From NCBI RefSeq assembly GCF_009696615.1, contig NZ_VULO01000017.1, positions 1-41,161 on the forward strand: 41,161 nucleotides of DNA, given 5' to 3'. Made by a program: the position numbers and the translations under genes. The DNA comes from Scrofimicrobium canadense (GTDB lineage: Bacteria; Actinomycetota; Actinomycetes; Actinomycetales; Actinomycetaceae). Every line of letters begins with the position of its first letter. The first letter of the stretch is position 1. The notes beneath the pieces were generated by a model. It made no database searches and was not told where the DNA came from. It saw only the letters and a program-made list of their open reading frames with translations. This document shows, in pieces, positions 1 to 8,370 of the stretch.

Positions 1-47
1 CTTTCAAACTCACCAAAGCCTGAAGAATCAACGTAGGATCAGAGACA

Positions 48-104
48 GTGAAGGTGTTTCTATTATCTTTTTGGATCACACCTAAAAGTATGAAACACCT
101 TCAC
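48..104. repeat. 13-bp perfect inverted repeat with flanking direct repeats
   Basis: GTGAAGGTGTTTC at 48-60 is exactly mirrored by GAAACACCTTCAC at 92-104, with a 31-nt spacer. The pair is flanked by an imperfect direct repeat: CACCAAAGCCTGAAGA at 11-26 and CACCAAAGTCCGAAGA at 109-124, matching at 14 of 16 positions. It sits just beyond the 3' end of the LysE remnant. There is no T-tract after the stem, so it is not a typical intrinsic terminator. It could be a protein-binding site, or part of a larger repeat cut off by the window edge. Function unknown. Confidence 0.6.
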
Positions 105-171
105 ACCCCACCAAAGTCCGAAGAGCCACTAAACCACCATCCCAGCGAGAAATATCAAACTGCCACGGGAA

Positions 172-810
172 TTAGAACACCGTGATGGGCAGCTGGAAGG
201 CTGAAAAAGCCAAACGCAAGATCATTCCGGCACCAAAAAGGACAAGGAATCCACCTGAAAGTGCGGAAATCCATGGAAGAACTCGTTTCAAGAAACGAAG
301 TGCCTGATGTGATCCAAAGACTACCGCTGCAAAGATGTCCCAGAGAAGAAGAACAGAAAACATCCATACTCCATAGACCACAAGAGCTGTGGTGTCATCA
401 CTGTGTATAGCGGCAGCCAAGCTCATATAGAACAGCGCATTTTTCGGGTTCAATAGGCCGGATATGAATCCCAGGCCAAAGTTGCGAAGCCACGTTACGC
501 TCCCGACAACTGGTTCTTCGTCGACAAATACAGTTGCCCGTGACCGAAGGAAGACTCCCCCAATAAATATGAGGAAACCTCCGCCAGCAAGTTGAATGAG
601 ATTGAGGACCATTGGATGCGATATCAATGATAGGCCCGAAAAAGCTACCACTATGAAGAAACCGTTGGCGCAGGCAATCCCCAAGCACACACCCGTGGCA
701 TTTCGCCAACCACCTGTCATAGCGGTGCGAACAATAAGAAAAAAACGACCCCCGGAATGAGTAGCGCTAGAAAATGGGCGACTGCCACCGCGACAAACTG
801 TTCCATGCGC
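172..810 (-). pseudogene. LysE/RhtB-family amino-acid exporter, broken by one frameshift
   Basis: Members of the LysE family are inner-membrane exporters of amino acids, usually about 200-210 aa with six membrane segments. An open frame at 172-720 covers most of the family, including the GFISGLLNPKNALFY-like stretch typical of it. The N-terminus is missing from that frame but is encoded just upstream: from the ATG at 810 the minus strand reads MEQFVAVAVAHFLALLIPG, the usual LysE start, and then hits a stop. Restoring one base in the G5 or T7 run (plus-strand positions 739-753) gives ...PGxxFFLIVRTAMTGG and joins the two parts at normal family spacing. The gene is therefore full length (about 210 codons) apart from a single-base indel. 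It lies beside an AraC-type gene in the same orientation, a common exporter-regulator pairing. A sequencing error or a slippage-prone tract cannot be excluded. Confidence 0.85.
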
Positions 811-886
811 TCCCCGATGTGTACTGGACTCTATTCCAGTCTTTCTCTAGGACGCTTCTAGGTCTTGTACGTTATTGCAGTTGACT

Positions 887-1674
887 TCAATATCTGCCAG
901 GTGATGCGGCAACGTAAGCACGGAATACGCGGTGGAAGTGACTCTGATCAGTAAATCCAAGTACATGCGCGATCTGAGCAATTGGTTGCCCCTCGCTCAA
1001 TAAATGGCGTGCCTCGATGATGCGGGCATTATGTCTCCACGCGACAGGCGTGAGGCCTGTTGCCTTTCTCATGGCACGTACCAACTGATACTTTGACATA
1101 TGTACTTCTTCGGCCAGTTCGTTAAGTGGCGGCATCGATGCATCATCTTTCAACCTGACCAGCACTGGCTCCAACTTTTGCGCAAGTTTCACATCAACTG
1201 TGTTTTTGGCCAAGATCGCGGGAGTAATCCTGCCCATCGCCTGCAATAGTTTATTCGCGTGCTCTTCAATGGCACTCTTGGATGTGTCCTCAAAAATAGC
1301 GCGGCTGAAAGCATGCACCAAGTCAGGCAGTGCTGAGTCCCGCAGAAGGCGTATGCCTGAGAATATGTCGTTCCCCATTCCCTCAGCAATGCGCAAATAC
1401 GCCCACTGCTGGTTGGTGTGGATCATATGGTAGAGCCATGGCCCTTTTCAGGGTTGCAGGCATGCACATGGCCAGCCGGTATAACTACGACGTCCCCAGA
1501 TTCGAGACCGATCGGACCATCAAGGGCACCTGTAAGGGTCGATCTGCCTTCTTGTATCAACCCAATTGAAAAAGTGTCATGAAAGTGCAGACGATAACAA
1601 GAGTTTCCTCGACATGAGCGCCTGGCTTCCAAACCAGAAACATGACTACTTCGCCCAAACTCTAACAAGGCCAT
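887..1674 (-). pseudogene. AraC-family regulator (cupin plus HTH), broken by one frameshift
   Basis: Two overlapping frames, 1423-1674 and 887-1426, encode the two halves of one AraC-type regulator. The first has the cupin-type ligand-binding start (HFHDTFSIGLIQEG, then SGDVVVIPAGHVHACNPEKG). The second has the double helix-turn-helix region (LAEEVHMSKYQLVRAMRKATG, then IAQIAHVLGFTDQSHFHRVF). Just upstream of the second frame's ATG the sequence still reads PWLYHMIHTNQQW, the family linker. One extra base in the CCCTTTT tract at 1442-1448 (read as AAAAGGG on the minus strand) would join NPEKG directly to PWLYHMIHT. The restored protein would be about 262 aa, normal for this family. It probably regulated the adjacent LysE exporter. 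Both genes carry the same kind of lesion, so the pair is probably inactive unless the indels are sequence errors. Confidence 0.85.
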
Positions 1675-1911
1675 CCTCTCATTTCATTTAGCCGGTTCTG
1701 GTCACAACTACGATACGACAGTTGATGCGGAAGAGACTCCCCCTGTCTTCAGGACACTGACAAGTCGCCCAGGCATTGCTCGGGGTGCTATTTTTTTTAG
1801 AATCGGTGTCGCACGCATCCTTACCTTCGATGCGTAAGCTATCGTTGTGAGCCAATGGAGGCACGGTGCCGCTAAACTACCTTTTGTGCGTCCGAAAACG
1901 AAAGTGATGAT
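1675..1911. other. Intergenic region between the AraC remnant and the lacI-type gene
   Basis: This 237-nt divergent interval should hold the promoters of both flanking genes. It contains a run of eight T at 1791-1798 and a short hairpin, ACGCATC at 1813-1819 pairing with GATGCGT at 1829-1835 across a 9-nt loop. The T-run precedes the hairpin on the plus strand, so the two do not form an intrinsic terminator. No convincing -35/-10 pair was found for the LacI-type gene, and no copy of the TGnATCGATnCA element seen downstream of it. Confidence 0.4.
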
Positions 1912-2925
1912 GTGTCAAAACACGTAACAATTCGAACGGTAGCTAGACTTGCGGGAACCTCACCCTCAACAGTGTCGGCAGCATTTAACCCGGGATCGCG
2001 AATTTCACCTATCACGAGGGAAAAAATAATCAATGCAGCCGACCAGTTGGGCTGGCGCCCTGACCGTAGAGCATCCGCTTTGCGCAAGAACACAAATTCA
2101 GTCATCGGGATGATCTATGAGGTTAGTCGTCCTTTTCAATCATCTTTGGTTGATTCCGTCTATGCCGCAGCAGCAAAGCATGACCTCGAGGTCGTTTTGG
2201 CGGGCGGCACCGAACATCACAGCGAACTGGCTTGTTTGCGGCTTCTTCTAGCCGAAAGATGCCGGGGGCTGATAGTCACGGGATCCTCTTTGGCTAATCG
2301 GTATCTTGAGGAGGCTGGCCGGATAATTCCGACGCTAACGCTTGCACGATATTCCAGTGCACACAATGTTGATTCTGTTTATTCTGACCCCGTCGAGGGG
2401 GAACGAATGGCAGTCCAGCATCTGTACGAACTAGGGCATAGACATATATTCCATATCGGGGGCGTCAAAAGGTCTATGGCACCTGAGCGTGAGAAAGGCT
2501 ATCTCAGTGCAATGTCAGATTCTGGATTGATTGACCTGGCCCATGTCTTGCAGTGCGGTGATGACACTGAGGCTGGTGTTCGTGGCGCCGATTTACTAAC
2601 AACCGGCGACCATCTTCCCACGGCTGTTACTTGCTACAACGATGCTGTAGCTTCAGGCGTGATACTACGGCTACGCCAATATGGTTTTAGAATTCCTCAA
2701 GATATATCGGTGGTTGGATACAACGATCTAACGATTGCAGCAAATCCAGCATTTTCTCTCACGACAATCCGTCAAGACGGATACTTATTAGCTGATAAGG
2801 CTTTGGAATTGTTGGCCGCGAGACTGTCTTCCGATCCATTAGCACCATCAAAGGAGAAAACCGAAATCGCAGTGGAATCGCATCTGGTGGTTAGGTCCTC
2901 GACTGGTCCGGTACCTGAAAAATAG
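1912..2925 (+). CDS. LacI-family transcriptional regulator
   Basis: A 337-aa LacI/GalR-type repressor. The N-terminus carries the family DNA-binding domain (TIRTVARLAGTSPSTVSAAFN, roughly residues 5-25, then the hinge region to about residue 60). A periplasmic-binding-protein-like sensor domain follows (about 60-330), with typical elements such as HLYELGHRHIFHIGG and DISVVGYNDLTIA. The start is the GTG at 1912; an overlapping ATG at 1907 is out of frame. The gene is followed by an OPA-type transporter and a phosphoesterase on the same strand, with a paired palindrome in the gap, so it most likely represses that operon in response to an imported organophosphate or a product of it. The effector cannot be read from sequence. 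Confidence 0.93.
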   Translation: MSKHVTIRTVARLAGTSPSTVSAAFNPGSRISPITREKIINAADQLGWRPDRRASALRKNTNSVIGMIYEVSRPFQSSLVDSVYAAAAKHDLEVVLAGGTEHHSELACLRLLLAERCRGLIVTGSSLANRYLEEAGRIIPTLTLARYSSAHNVDSVYSDPVEGERMAVQHLYELGHRHIFHIGGVKRSMAPEREKGYLSAMSDSGLIDLAHVLQCGDDTEAGVRGADLLTTGDHLPTAVTCYNDAVASGVILRLRQYGFRIPQDISVVGYNDLTIAANPAFSLTTIRQDGYLLADKALELLAARLSSDPLAPSKEKTEIAVESHLVVRSSTGPVPEK

Positions 2926-2929
2926 GTGT

Positions 2930-2968
2930 TGTTGTATCGATTCGACATAGTGCTGGATCGATACAACA
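2930..2968. promoter_or_regulatory. Probable LacI-type operator pair
   Basis: TGTTGTATCGAT at 2930-2941 and ATCGATACAACA at 2957-2968 form a perfect 12-bp inverted repeat just after the lacI-type stop codon. Each half also contains a CG-centred near-palindrome, TGTATCGATTCG at 2933-2944 and TGGATCGATACA at 2954-2965, fitting TGnATCGATnCA. Their centres are exactly 21 bp apart, two helical turns, as expected for cooperative binding of two dimers. It lies about 135 bp upstream of the transporter gene. There is no T-tract, which argues against a terminator. No clear -35/-10 was found, so the link to a promoter is inference. Confidence 0.6.
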
Positions 2969-3100
2969 TGTCAACGCTCTTCCTTAGCTCGCGTCCTCGT
3001 GCCAATCTACCGAGTAGCGATTGATAGCTTTTTGAGTTGTCTCTCCTCTCCCGATTCGGCCGCGCCGAAGTCGACGCGCGCTTTCTAGAAAAGGATAACG

Positions 3101-4510
3101 ATGAAGAATCCGTTCAGATGGTTCCTTACAGGACCGGACAAACCTCGTATCACCGACCCCCAAGTTGTACGCAAGCAATTCCTTAAACGGCGCTATTCAG
3201 GCGTCATCGCAATGACCATTGGATACGCGATGTATTACGTTATGCGTCTGCCGCTATCCGTTGCGAAACAACCCCTTCTTGAAGCGGGGCTCACAGCACC
3301 TCAACTGGGAGTCATAGGTGCAGGACTCACTATTGCGGTTGCTCTTGGCAAGTTCACCAATGGTTTTATCGGCGACCACGCAAATATCAAAAAGATCATC
3401 CCTCTAGGGCTCCTGGGTGCAGCCATTGTCAATGTTGTCCTGGGACTCGCTCCTGTCTATTACGGACTGTTTGTGGTGATGTGGGTTCTTAACGGCTGTT
3501 TCCAATCAATGGGGTCTGCTCCTGCCACAGTATCCCTTTCACAATGGTTTCCAAAGAAACAGTTAGCTACGTGGTATGGGTTTTTCGGCATTGCCCATTA
3601 TTTGGGGGAGGGACTCACATACGTCGGTACAGCGTTCATCGTTGCAGCCTTGGGCTGGAGACAGGCTTTTCTTATTCCCGGCGTCATTTGTATCGTGTTA
3701 TCCGCAGTGGTCTTCTATTTCATGAATGATCGTCCTCAAACTTATGGATTGCCATCAGCCGATGAATTCGCGGGTGAAACAGCTTTAGCGAAGATCGAAG
3801 AAAAAACGTCAACCAAAGAAGCTCAAATCGAGGCTGCAAAGAACCCGTTTGTTTGGTTTGCCGCATTTAGCGCGATTTTCCTAGGGATCACTCGCTATTC
3901 TGTAGCCTCTTGGGGTGTGATCTTTCTTCAGGAGCAAGGCGGCTATGAGATCGTTACTGCAGGGTCAACCTTGGGCATTGTTGCAGTTATGGGCGGTGTC
4001 GGCTCTGTATTATCCGGCATTATCTCCGACAAAATCTTCAAGTCTCGACACGCAATTACTTCAATTGTCTTTGGGATTGTCATGATCCTTGGCATTCTTG
4101 GCATCGTCACCCTCTACGAGAATCGTATGCTTTGTATGGTTTCAGCGGCAGTGTATGGATTTGCTCTTGGCATCGAATTATCCTTTTTGGGAGGCATGCT
4201 GGCAGTTTCACTGGTTTCCCAAAAGGCCACGGGAGCAGCCATGGGCATGGTCGGCCTGTTGGCATACTTTGGCGCTACAGCCCAAGAAATTATCAATGGT
4301 TGGATGATGGGTCATTTCAGTACCACGGTAGATGGTGTCACTACTTACCATTTTGAGTCGATCATAATCTTCTGGGTCGCGTCTACAATCCTGATGGTCG
4401 TCTTCGTCTTCCCGGTTCTTTATGGCCAGATACGACAAGAAAAAAGACTACGACAAGAAGAACTTGAACTGAAAAAGGTCAATACATCTGATTCGATAGA
4501 AACCCTTTGA
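3101..4510 (+). CDS. Organophosphate:phosphate antiporter (OPA family, MFS; GlpT/UhpT/UhpC-like)
   Basis: A 469-aa integral membrane protein of the major facilitator superfamily, with about twelve hydrophobic segments. It resembles OPA transporters, which import sugar phosphates or glycerol 3-phosphate in exchange for inorganic phosphate. The two substrate-phosphate arginines of the family appear to be present: R49 in YYVMRLPLSVAK (first helix) and R265 in ITRYSVASWG (start of the second half). The loop before the second half is polar and charged (about residues 220-245). The start is supported by AAGGA at 3091-3095, 5 nt before the ATG. The stop codon is 11 nt before the phosphoesterase start, so the two are probably co-transcribed and translationally coupled. 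The exact substrate is unknown. Confidence 0.9.
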   Translation: MKNPFRWFLTGPDKPRITDPQVVRKQFLKRRYSGVIAMTIGYAMYYVMRLPLSVAKQPLLEAGLTAPQLGVIGAGLTIAVALGKFTNGFIGDHANIKKIIPLGLLGAAIVNVVLGLAPVYYGLFVVMWVLNGCFQSMGSAPATVSLSQWFPKKQLATWYGFFGIAHYLGEGLTYVGTAFIVAALGWRQAFLIPGVICIVLSAVVFYFMNDRPQTYGLPSADEFAGETALAKIEEKTSTKEAQIEAAKNPFVWFAAFSAIFLGITRYSVASWGVIFLQEQGGYEIVTAGSTLGIVAVMGGVGSVLSGIISDKIFKSRHAITSIVFGIVMILGILGIVTLYENRMLCMVSAAVYGFALGIELSFLGGMLAVSLVSQKATGAAMGMVGLLAYFGATAQEIINGWMMGHFSTTVDGVTTYHFESIIIFWVASTILMVVFVFPVLYGQIRQEKRLRQEELELKKVNTSDSIETL

Positions 4511-4521
4511 GGACTGAATCC

Positions 4522-7443
4522 ATGCACGTTTTCCCTTACCTATTGGCACCAACTGCCCATTCAGTTTCTATTGCATGGGAAGCACCTGCCGGTATCGTCT
4601 TTTCTGTTCGAATTCGTCCGGCAGGTCAAGAAGAGCAGACTGTTGCCCTCTCTCCAGATGACAATATCTGCACGCCAGTCACACAGTTTTCTTCTCTCTT
4701 AGGCGAACCGGATGGAGTATATTGGATTGACATTGAGGAGCTTTGCCCAGACACACTATACGATTACTTTATCTGCAACGGACACGAAATCGTAGGGTCT
4801 GGTTCGTTTCGTACTCCCAGTCAGTCAAAAGTATCGTCGCGTTACCTGCTTATGAGTGATTCGCATGCTTTCAACCTGCGTGAAGAAATGGCAAAAGTTA
4901 CGTTTGCAGGTCAGTATGATGCGGTCTTTCACCTAGGAGATATGCCAAGTGGGACTGGCTACCAAAAGGAACAGTACAGCAGGGGATGGTTTGAAGCGTT
5001 CGCTGAGCCTCTAGCAAGAATCCCCTTCATATATGCTCCAGGGAACCATGATGACGGTCCCCACTTCGACACGTATTTTTCCCACCAATCTCACCTCTGG
5101 AACCGAGATTCCAAAGGGAGGTCTTTTTCCTTCACAGATACTGCTGGTATTCACTTTGTCGTGGTAGATAGTAACCCATGGGGACTCACCGAAATGAATG
5201 CCGTCAACTCTGGGATTCCGCTTGATGATGCAGCACAAAGACGTATAGATGAAATTGAACAGTGGCTAGTCCAGGATTTACAAAGTGAGGAAGCGGTTAA
5301 TGCACACTGGCGGGTTGTCCTCCTCCACCACCCCTATACAGATCCGCTGACGAATAGACGGCTTTGTAACATAGTGGAAAGATTTGCCGTCGACCTTGTG
5401 CTTTCAGGCCATCTCCACGAATACCACAAAGCTGTACCTATTGAAGGAAAAGTCAATCCGAAACCCGTGTATCTCACACTGCCCAGCTGCCAAGATCCTG
5501 CAGAGGGCTTTCAGCGCGGCAGCATCAAGGGGAGACTGATGGAGGAATTCCCCGAAATGCTTGCAACTGGAAACGGCAACTACGCAGAGCTCGACGCAGA
5601 CCAGGAAACACTTCAGATACGTATCTTCGGATTTAATGGTGAAGGCACTCAACACCTCATCGATAAAGTCATCCTCTCTAGAGAGCTCGGGGACGACTGT
5701 ATTCGCTATGTCGCTCCAGAGTTTTCACTTCACGAGGGGATCGTGACTATAAGAGCAATAGCACATAACTCCGGCACCGGATTGGGAATTATTAGACCAG
5801 TCGTCGTCGATAATGGAGCACTCCACACTATTCCTCTTCTTGGGGATCTTGGAGCGCCAGGGTCCTTGGCCTACCTCGATCCAGGTGAGTCACTCTCTAT
5901 TACTTTCACCTATTCCCCTAAAACACCCGGAAGCCACTGTCTGGAGTTCGCCGGGTCCGAATATACGATAGACATTGCGGAGGTTGACTCGGTCACGTGT
6001 GGGAACATCTCCGTGGAACTCTCACGAGACGATTCACTTATCACCGTGACATCTGATCTTGTAAATCAATCTGAAAAACTAAGGCTTGTCACACTTGCTT
6101 TGTACTGGGATGGCGTGAGAGTTTCGAGCCAAGATCTCGATATTTCTCCCGCAAGTTGTGTAGGACTCCAGATTCCTTACTACTTCAAAGAGGGGGGCAG
6201 CCATGTTCTCTCAATCAGACTCAACGACGTTGTCGTGTATGAAAAGGTGTACGAATGTGGAGGAGGAATCACAGTAGTACCAAGAATTCGGGATAAAAGC
6301 CTGTGGGGCAATGATGGCCTCATCAGAGGAACACCCCGTCTTTGCGCACATGAAGGCCAACCTTATCTGGAGCTTGTCGACGAAGGAGACTATATCGAAA
6401 TACCGCCATCACCTTCGCTGCAATGTGGGCAATCTTTTTCTGCCTTGATTCGGGCAAAAATGGATCGCCTGGCGACTTCCGAGGAAATGGCGCACAATCC
6501 TTTGCTTGTTCGAGGTCTCTCCGTCGGATGGGGAGCTACCTATCACCTTCGCATGGTTGTCGACCGTAATGGCACAATGAAATGGGGAACCTGCTACGGC
6601 CCCAATGAATATGGGTGGGCTGGTGGCAACGCTAGCTTGAAGCAATGGGCAAACTATGCATTTCAGTTTGGAGTACGCGATGGCGGCATTAGTCGTATCG
6701 ACACACAAACTGTTGCAAGCGTGCCTCCGGTTGGTGACTCAGTAGCTCTCAACGACTATTCCTCATTGCCGTTATTCGTTGGTTACTCTTTCATTGGACA
6801 CGTCATTGAAGATATTGGCCGCCCCAAATATTTCACCCATTTTCCTGGCAGTATTTCTCGCGTCGTATACGCGGATACCTATACAGATGATCTGGAAATA
6901 GCAACCAGTTCTGATTGGCAAGCCAGCACTTCACCCAATATCAGAGTTAACCTTGACTTTGGCGCCATAGAAACTGAGGGAATTTACACCTCGCAATGGC
7001 GTCAAGTCCGCAATTACAAGCGTGATTTTTTCCGTGATGCGGATACATGGAGCCTTGATGCACTCAAAGTATCTGCACAAATCCCCCCTCAGTGCCGGAC
7101 ACAAGTTCGTATTGAGGTCTCTAATAACCAGAAAACTGTTGACGCTTTTTATGAGGTCTATCTAGATGACGGCACCAAGACATACAATCTGCCAACAAAC
7201 CTCCAAGGAGAATTCTTTCGAATCGTGTGCACATTGACCGGCACTGCTACACTCGGCGAAAGAATACGGATCCCACGAATAGACGTCTGCACATTACTGT
7301 GTCACCGAGAGGGCCTTAGCGGAACCGTCACATGGTCAACCCAAGAAGACTGGCAGGCAGGCTCATTTGACGGCGCGATCGGAATCGAGCCCATGGATCG
7401 GCTTACTATTTTTGAAGAATATACTGACCCTATCCATGGGTAA
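4522..7443 (+). CDS. Large multidomain metallophosphoesterase with LamG-like domain, no signal peptide
   Basis: A calcineurin-type phosphoesterase of 973 aa. An N-terminal fibronectin-III-like domain of the purple-acid-phosphatase kind (residues 1-100, PYLLAPTAHSVSIAWEA) precedes the catalytic domain (about 105-325). All metal-ligand motifs are visible: D113-x-H115, G-D140, G-N175-H176-D, H269-H270 and G-H297-x-H299. Beta-rich domains follow: a CARDB-like region (about 395-570), a LamG/concanavalin-like region (about 575-790) and an unassigned C-terminal domain (about 800-973). I prefer the ATG at 4522, because GAGG at 4509-4512 lies 9 nt upstream and overlaps the transporter stop; an in-frame TTG at 4507 has no Shine-Dalgarno. 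There is no signal peptide or membrane segment, although such modules are usually extracellular. Coupling to the OPA antiporter suggests hydrolysis of an imported phosphoester in the cytoplasm. The substrate is unknown. Confidence 0.88.
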   Translation: MHVFPYLLAPTAHSVSIAWEAPAGIVFSVRIRPAGQEEQTVALSPDDNICTPVTQFSSLLGEPDGVYWIDIEELCPDTLYDYFICNGHEIVGSGSFRTPSQSKVSSRYLLMSDSHAFNLREEMAKVTFAGQYDAVFHLGDMPSGTGYQKEQYSRGWFEAFAEPLARIPFIYAPGNHDDGPHFDTYFSHQSHLWNRDSKGRSFSFTDTAGIHFVVVDSNPWGLTEMNAVNSGIPLDDAAQRRIDEIEQWLVQDLQSEEAVNAHWRVVLLHHPYTDPLTNRRLCNIVERFAVDLVLSGHLHEYHKAVPIEGKVNPKPVYLTLPSCQDPAEGFQRGSIKGRLMEEFPEMLATGNGNYAELDADQETLQIRIFGFNGEGTQHLIDKVILSRELGDDCIRYVAPEFSLHEGIVTIRAIAHNSGTGLGIIRPVVVDNGALHTIPLLGDLGAPGSLAYLDPGESLSITFTYSPKTPGSHCLEFAGSEYTIDIAEVDSVTCGNISVELSRDDSLITVTSDLVNQSEKLRLVTLALYWDGVRVSSQDLDISPASCVGLQIPYYFKEGGSHVLSIRLNDVVVYEKVYECGGGITVVPRIRDKSLWGNDGLIRGTPRLCAHEGQPYLELVDEGDYIEIPPSPSLQCGQSFSALIRAKMDRLATSEEMAHNPLLVRGLSVGWGATYHLRMVVDRNGTMKWGTCYGPNEYGWAGGNASLKQWANYAFQFGVRDGGISRIDTQTVASVPPVGDSVALNDYSSLPLFVGYSFIGHVIEDIGRPKYFTHFPGSISRVVYADTYTDDLEIATSSDWQASTSPNIRVNLDFGAIETEGIYTSQWRQVRNYKRDFFRDADTWSLDALKVSAQIPPQCRTQVRIEVSNNQKTVDAFYEVYLDDGTKTYNLPTNLQGEFFRIVCTLTGTATLGERIRIPRIDVCTLLCHREGLSGTVTWSTQEDWQAGSFDGAIGIEPMDRLTIFEEYTDPIHG

Positions 7444-7461
7444 CTTCCCTCAAGTAGTAAC

Positions 7462-7490
7462 AGGACAAGCAAGACATATCAAGTTGTCCT
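7462..7490. repeat. Small hairpin after the phosphoesterase gene
   Basis: AGGACAA at 7462-7468 pairs with TTGTCCT at 7484-7490 across a 15-nt loop, about 20 nt after the phosphoesterase stop. There is no T-tract, so it is at best a weak or factor-assisted terminator, or an mRNA-stabilising stem. Confidence 0.35.
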
Positions 7491-7548
7491 AATCCTCACA
7501 CATTAATACGACGGGAATTGAGCCGCTCTTATGTCGACGTAATCCACG

Positions 7549-7665
7549 CTAACTGGCTATCAGAAAACGTACACCAGCTTCTTCGAAGCTCTTGATGTTT
7601 TGAGCTGAAATGCCTGCATCGGTCACAACGAGGTCAATCTCCCCTACTGTCGCGAACCGAGCAAA
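7549..7665 (-). pseudogene. DeoR-family regulator, C-terminal remnant
   Basis: The minus strand here encodes QFARFATVGEIDLVVTDAG followed by ISAQNIKSFEEAGVRFLIAS and a stop. This matches the C-terminal end of DeoR-type sugar-phosphate-responsive repressors, where 'FARFA...D..VTD.GI......L...GV' closes the sensor domain. Upstream of QFARF the frame meets a TAG, and no DNA-binding domain was found before the permease remnant at about 7790. About 40 of some 250 residues survive. It faces away from the permease and dehydrogenase remnants, the usual position of a divergent local repressor, and it is clearly non-functional. The rest of the interval to 7789 holds nothing else I can recognise. Confidence 0.75.
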
Positions 7666-7789
7666 CTGCTAGCAGTCGGGCGAGACGTCTTCCCTCACTA
7701 TAAATCGGCAATTAGGATAATCGTGGTTGCAGGCAGAACATAGTTACGCCTGCAACCACGTGAGTACAGCCCGCACTCGCCGATTTTCC

Positions 7790-8353
7790 TCCCCCGGCGT
7801 CATACCAAGTTTGAGGAAAACGTTAGCCACGTGCTTTGCCACTGCCGCAAGCCATACTTCTTTTCAGCATTTTTGGCGTGGTTGCAGTTGTTGGGGATGT
7901 AATATGGGGTGTGGTCGGCGACCGCATCGGCTGGCGCAATACGATGCAATGGTTTGCCACACCAATATGCACTGCTTCCCTCATCTGCCTCTACGTGATA
8001 CCCAACGTCTTCGGGGCCAACTTCTGGTTGATTGCTTTGGGAATGGCTGGATAGGTATCGGCCTGTCAGCCCACGTACCATCTACCCCGCTGGTCGTAGC
8101 TTTTTCTCACAATGAAACTGGAAATGCACTCGCAGTGCTCAATCTTGGCGCTGGACTTGGGTCATTCGTTGGACCCGCTATCGTCACCGCTCTCGTTGGT
8201 ACGGTTGGACCGGCTGGAGTGATGTTCGCACTAGCAGGACTCTATGTCATTTCCTTCTTCCTTCTCTTTTTCCTCAAACTGCCCGGTAACGCCCGAGTCC
8301 TCCATTCACAGCCAGCAGACAACGCGCCCGCTTCCGCTATTGCCCATTCATAG
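7790..8353 (+). pseudogene. MFS polyol permease, 5'-truncated and frameshifted
   Basis: Two frames carry consecutive parts of one major-facilitator transporter. Positions 7836-8054 encode LPLPQAILLFSIFGVVAVVG, then WGVVGDRIGWRNTMQWFATP to ALGMAG. A second frame continues without loss from about 8049 with WIGIGLSAHVPSTPLVVAFS, then LNLGAGLGSFVGPAIVTALV to the stop at 8353. One missing base near 8046-8052 separates them. Before 7836 a third frame (FEENVSHVL) seems to continue the homology upstream, implying another frameshift near 7834. The first half of the transporter, roughly 200 residues, is absent. The sequence style and the neighbouring mannitol-type dehydrogenase suggest a polyol (mannitol, arabinitol or ribitol) importer. 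The left boundary is approximate. Confidence 0.8.
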
Positions 8354-8370
8354 AAAGTAGACAGATAATC

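Noticed and set aside
1791-1835. T8 run plus hairpin as an intrinsic terminator
   Set aside because: On the plus strand the T-run precedes the stem, and on the minus strand the run reads as A; neither order suits intrinsic termination.
4507-4521. TTG at 4507 as start of the phosphoesterase
   Set aside because: It lies within the transporter's last codons and has no Shine-Dalgarno, while the ATG at 4522 has GAGG nine nt upstream.
7727-8048. Long plus-strand open frame beginning at 7727 and continuing into the permease remnant
   Set aside because: Only its 3' part (from about 8049) is transporter-like. The upstream part is a wrong-frame reading of the same permease and has no family resemblance.
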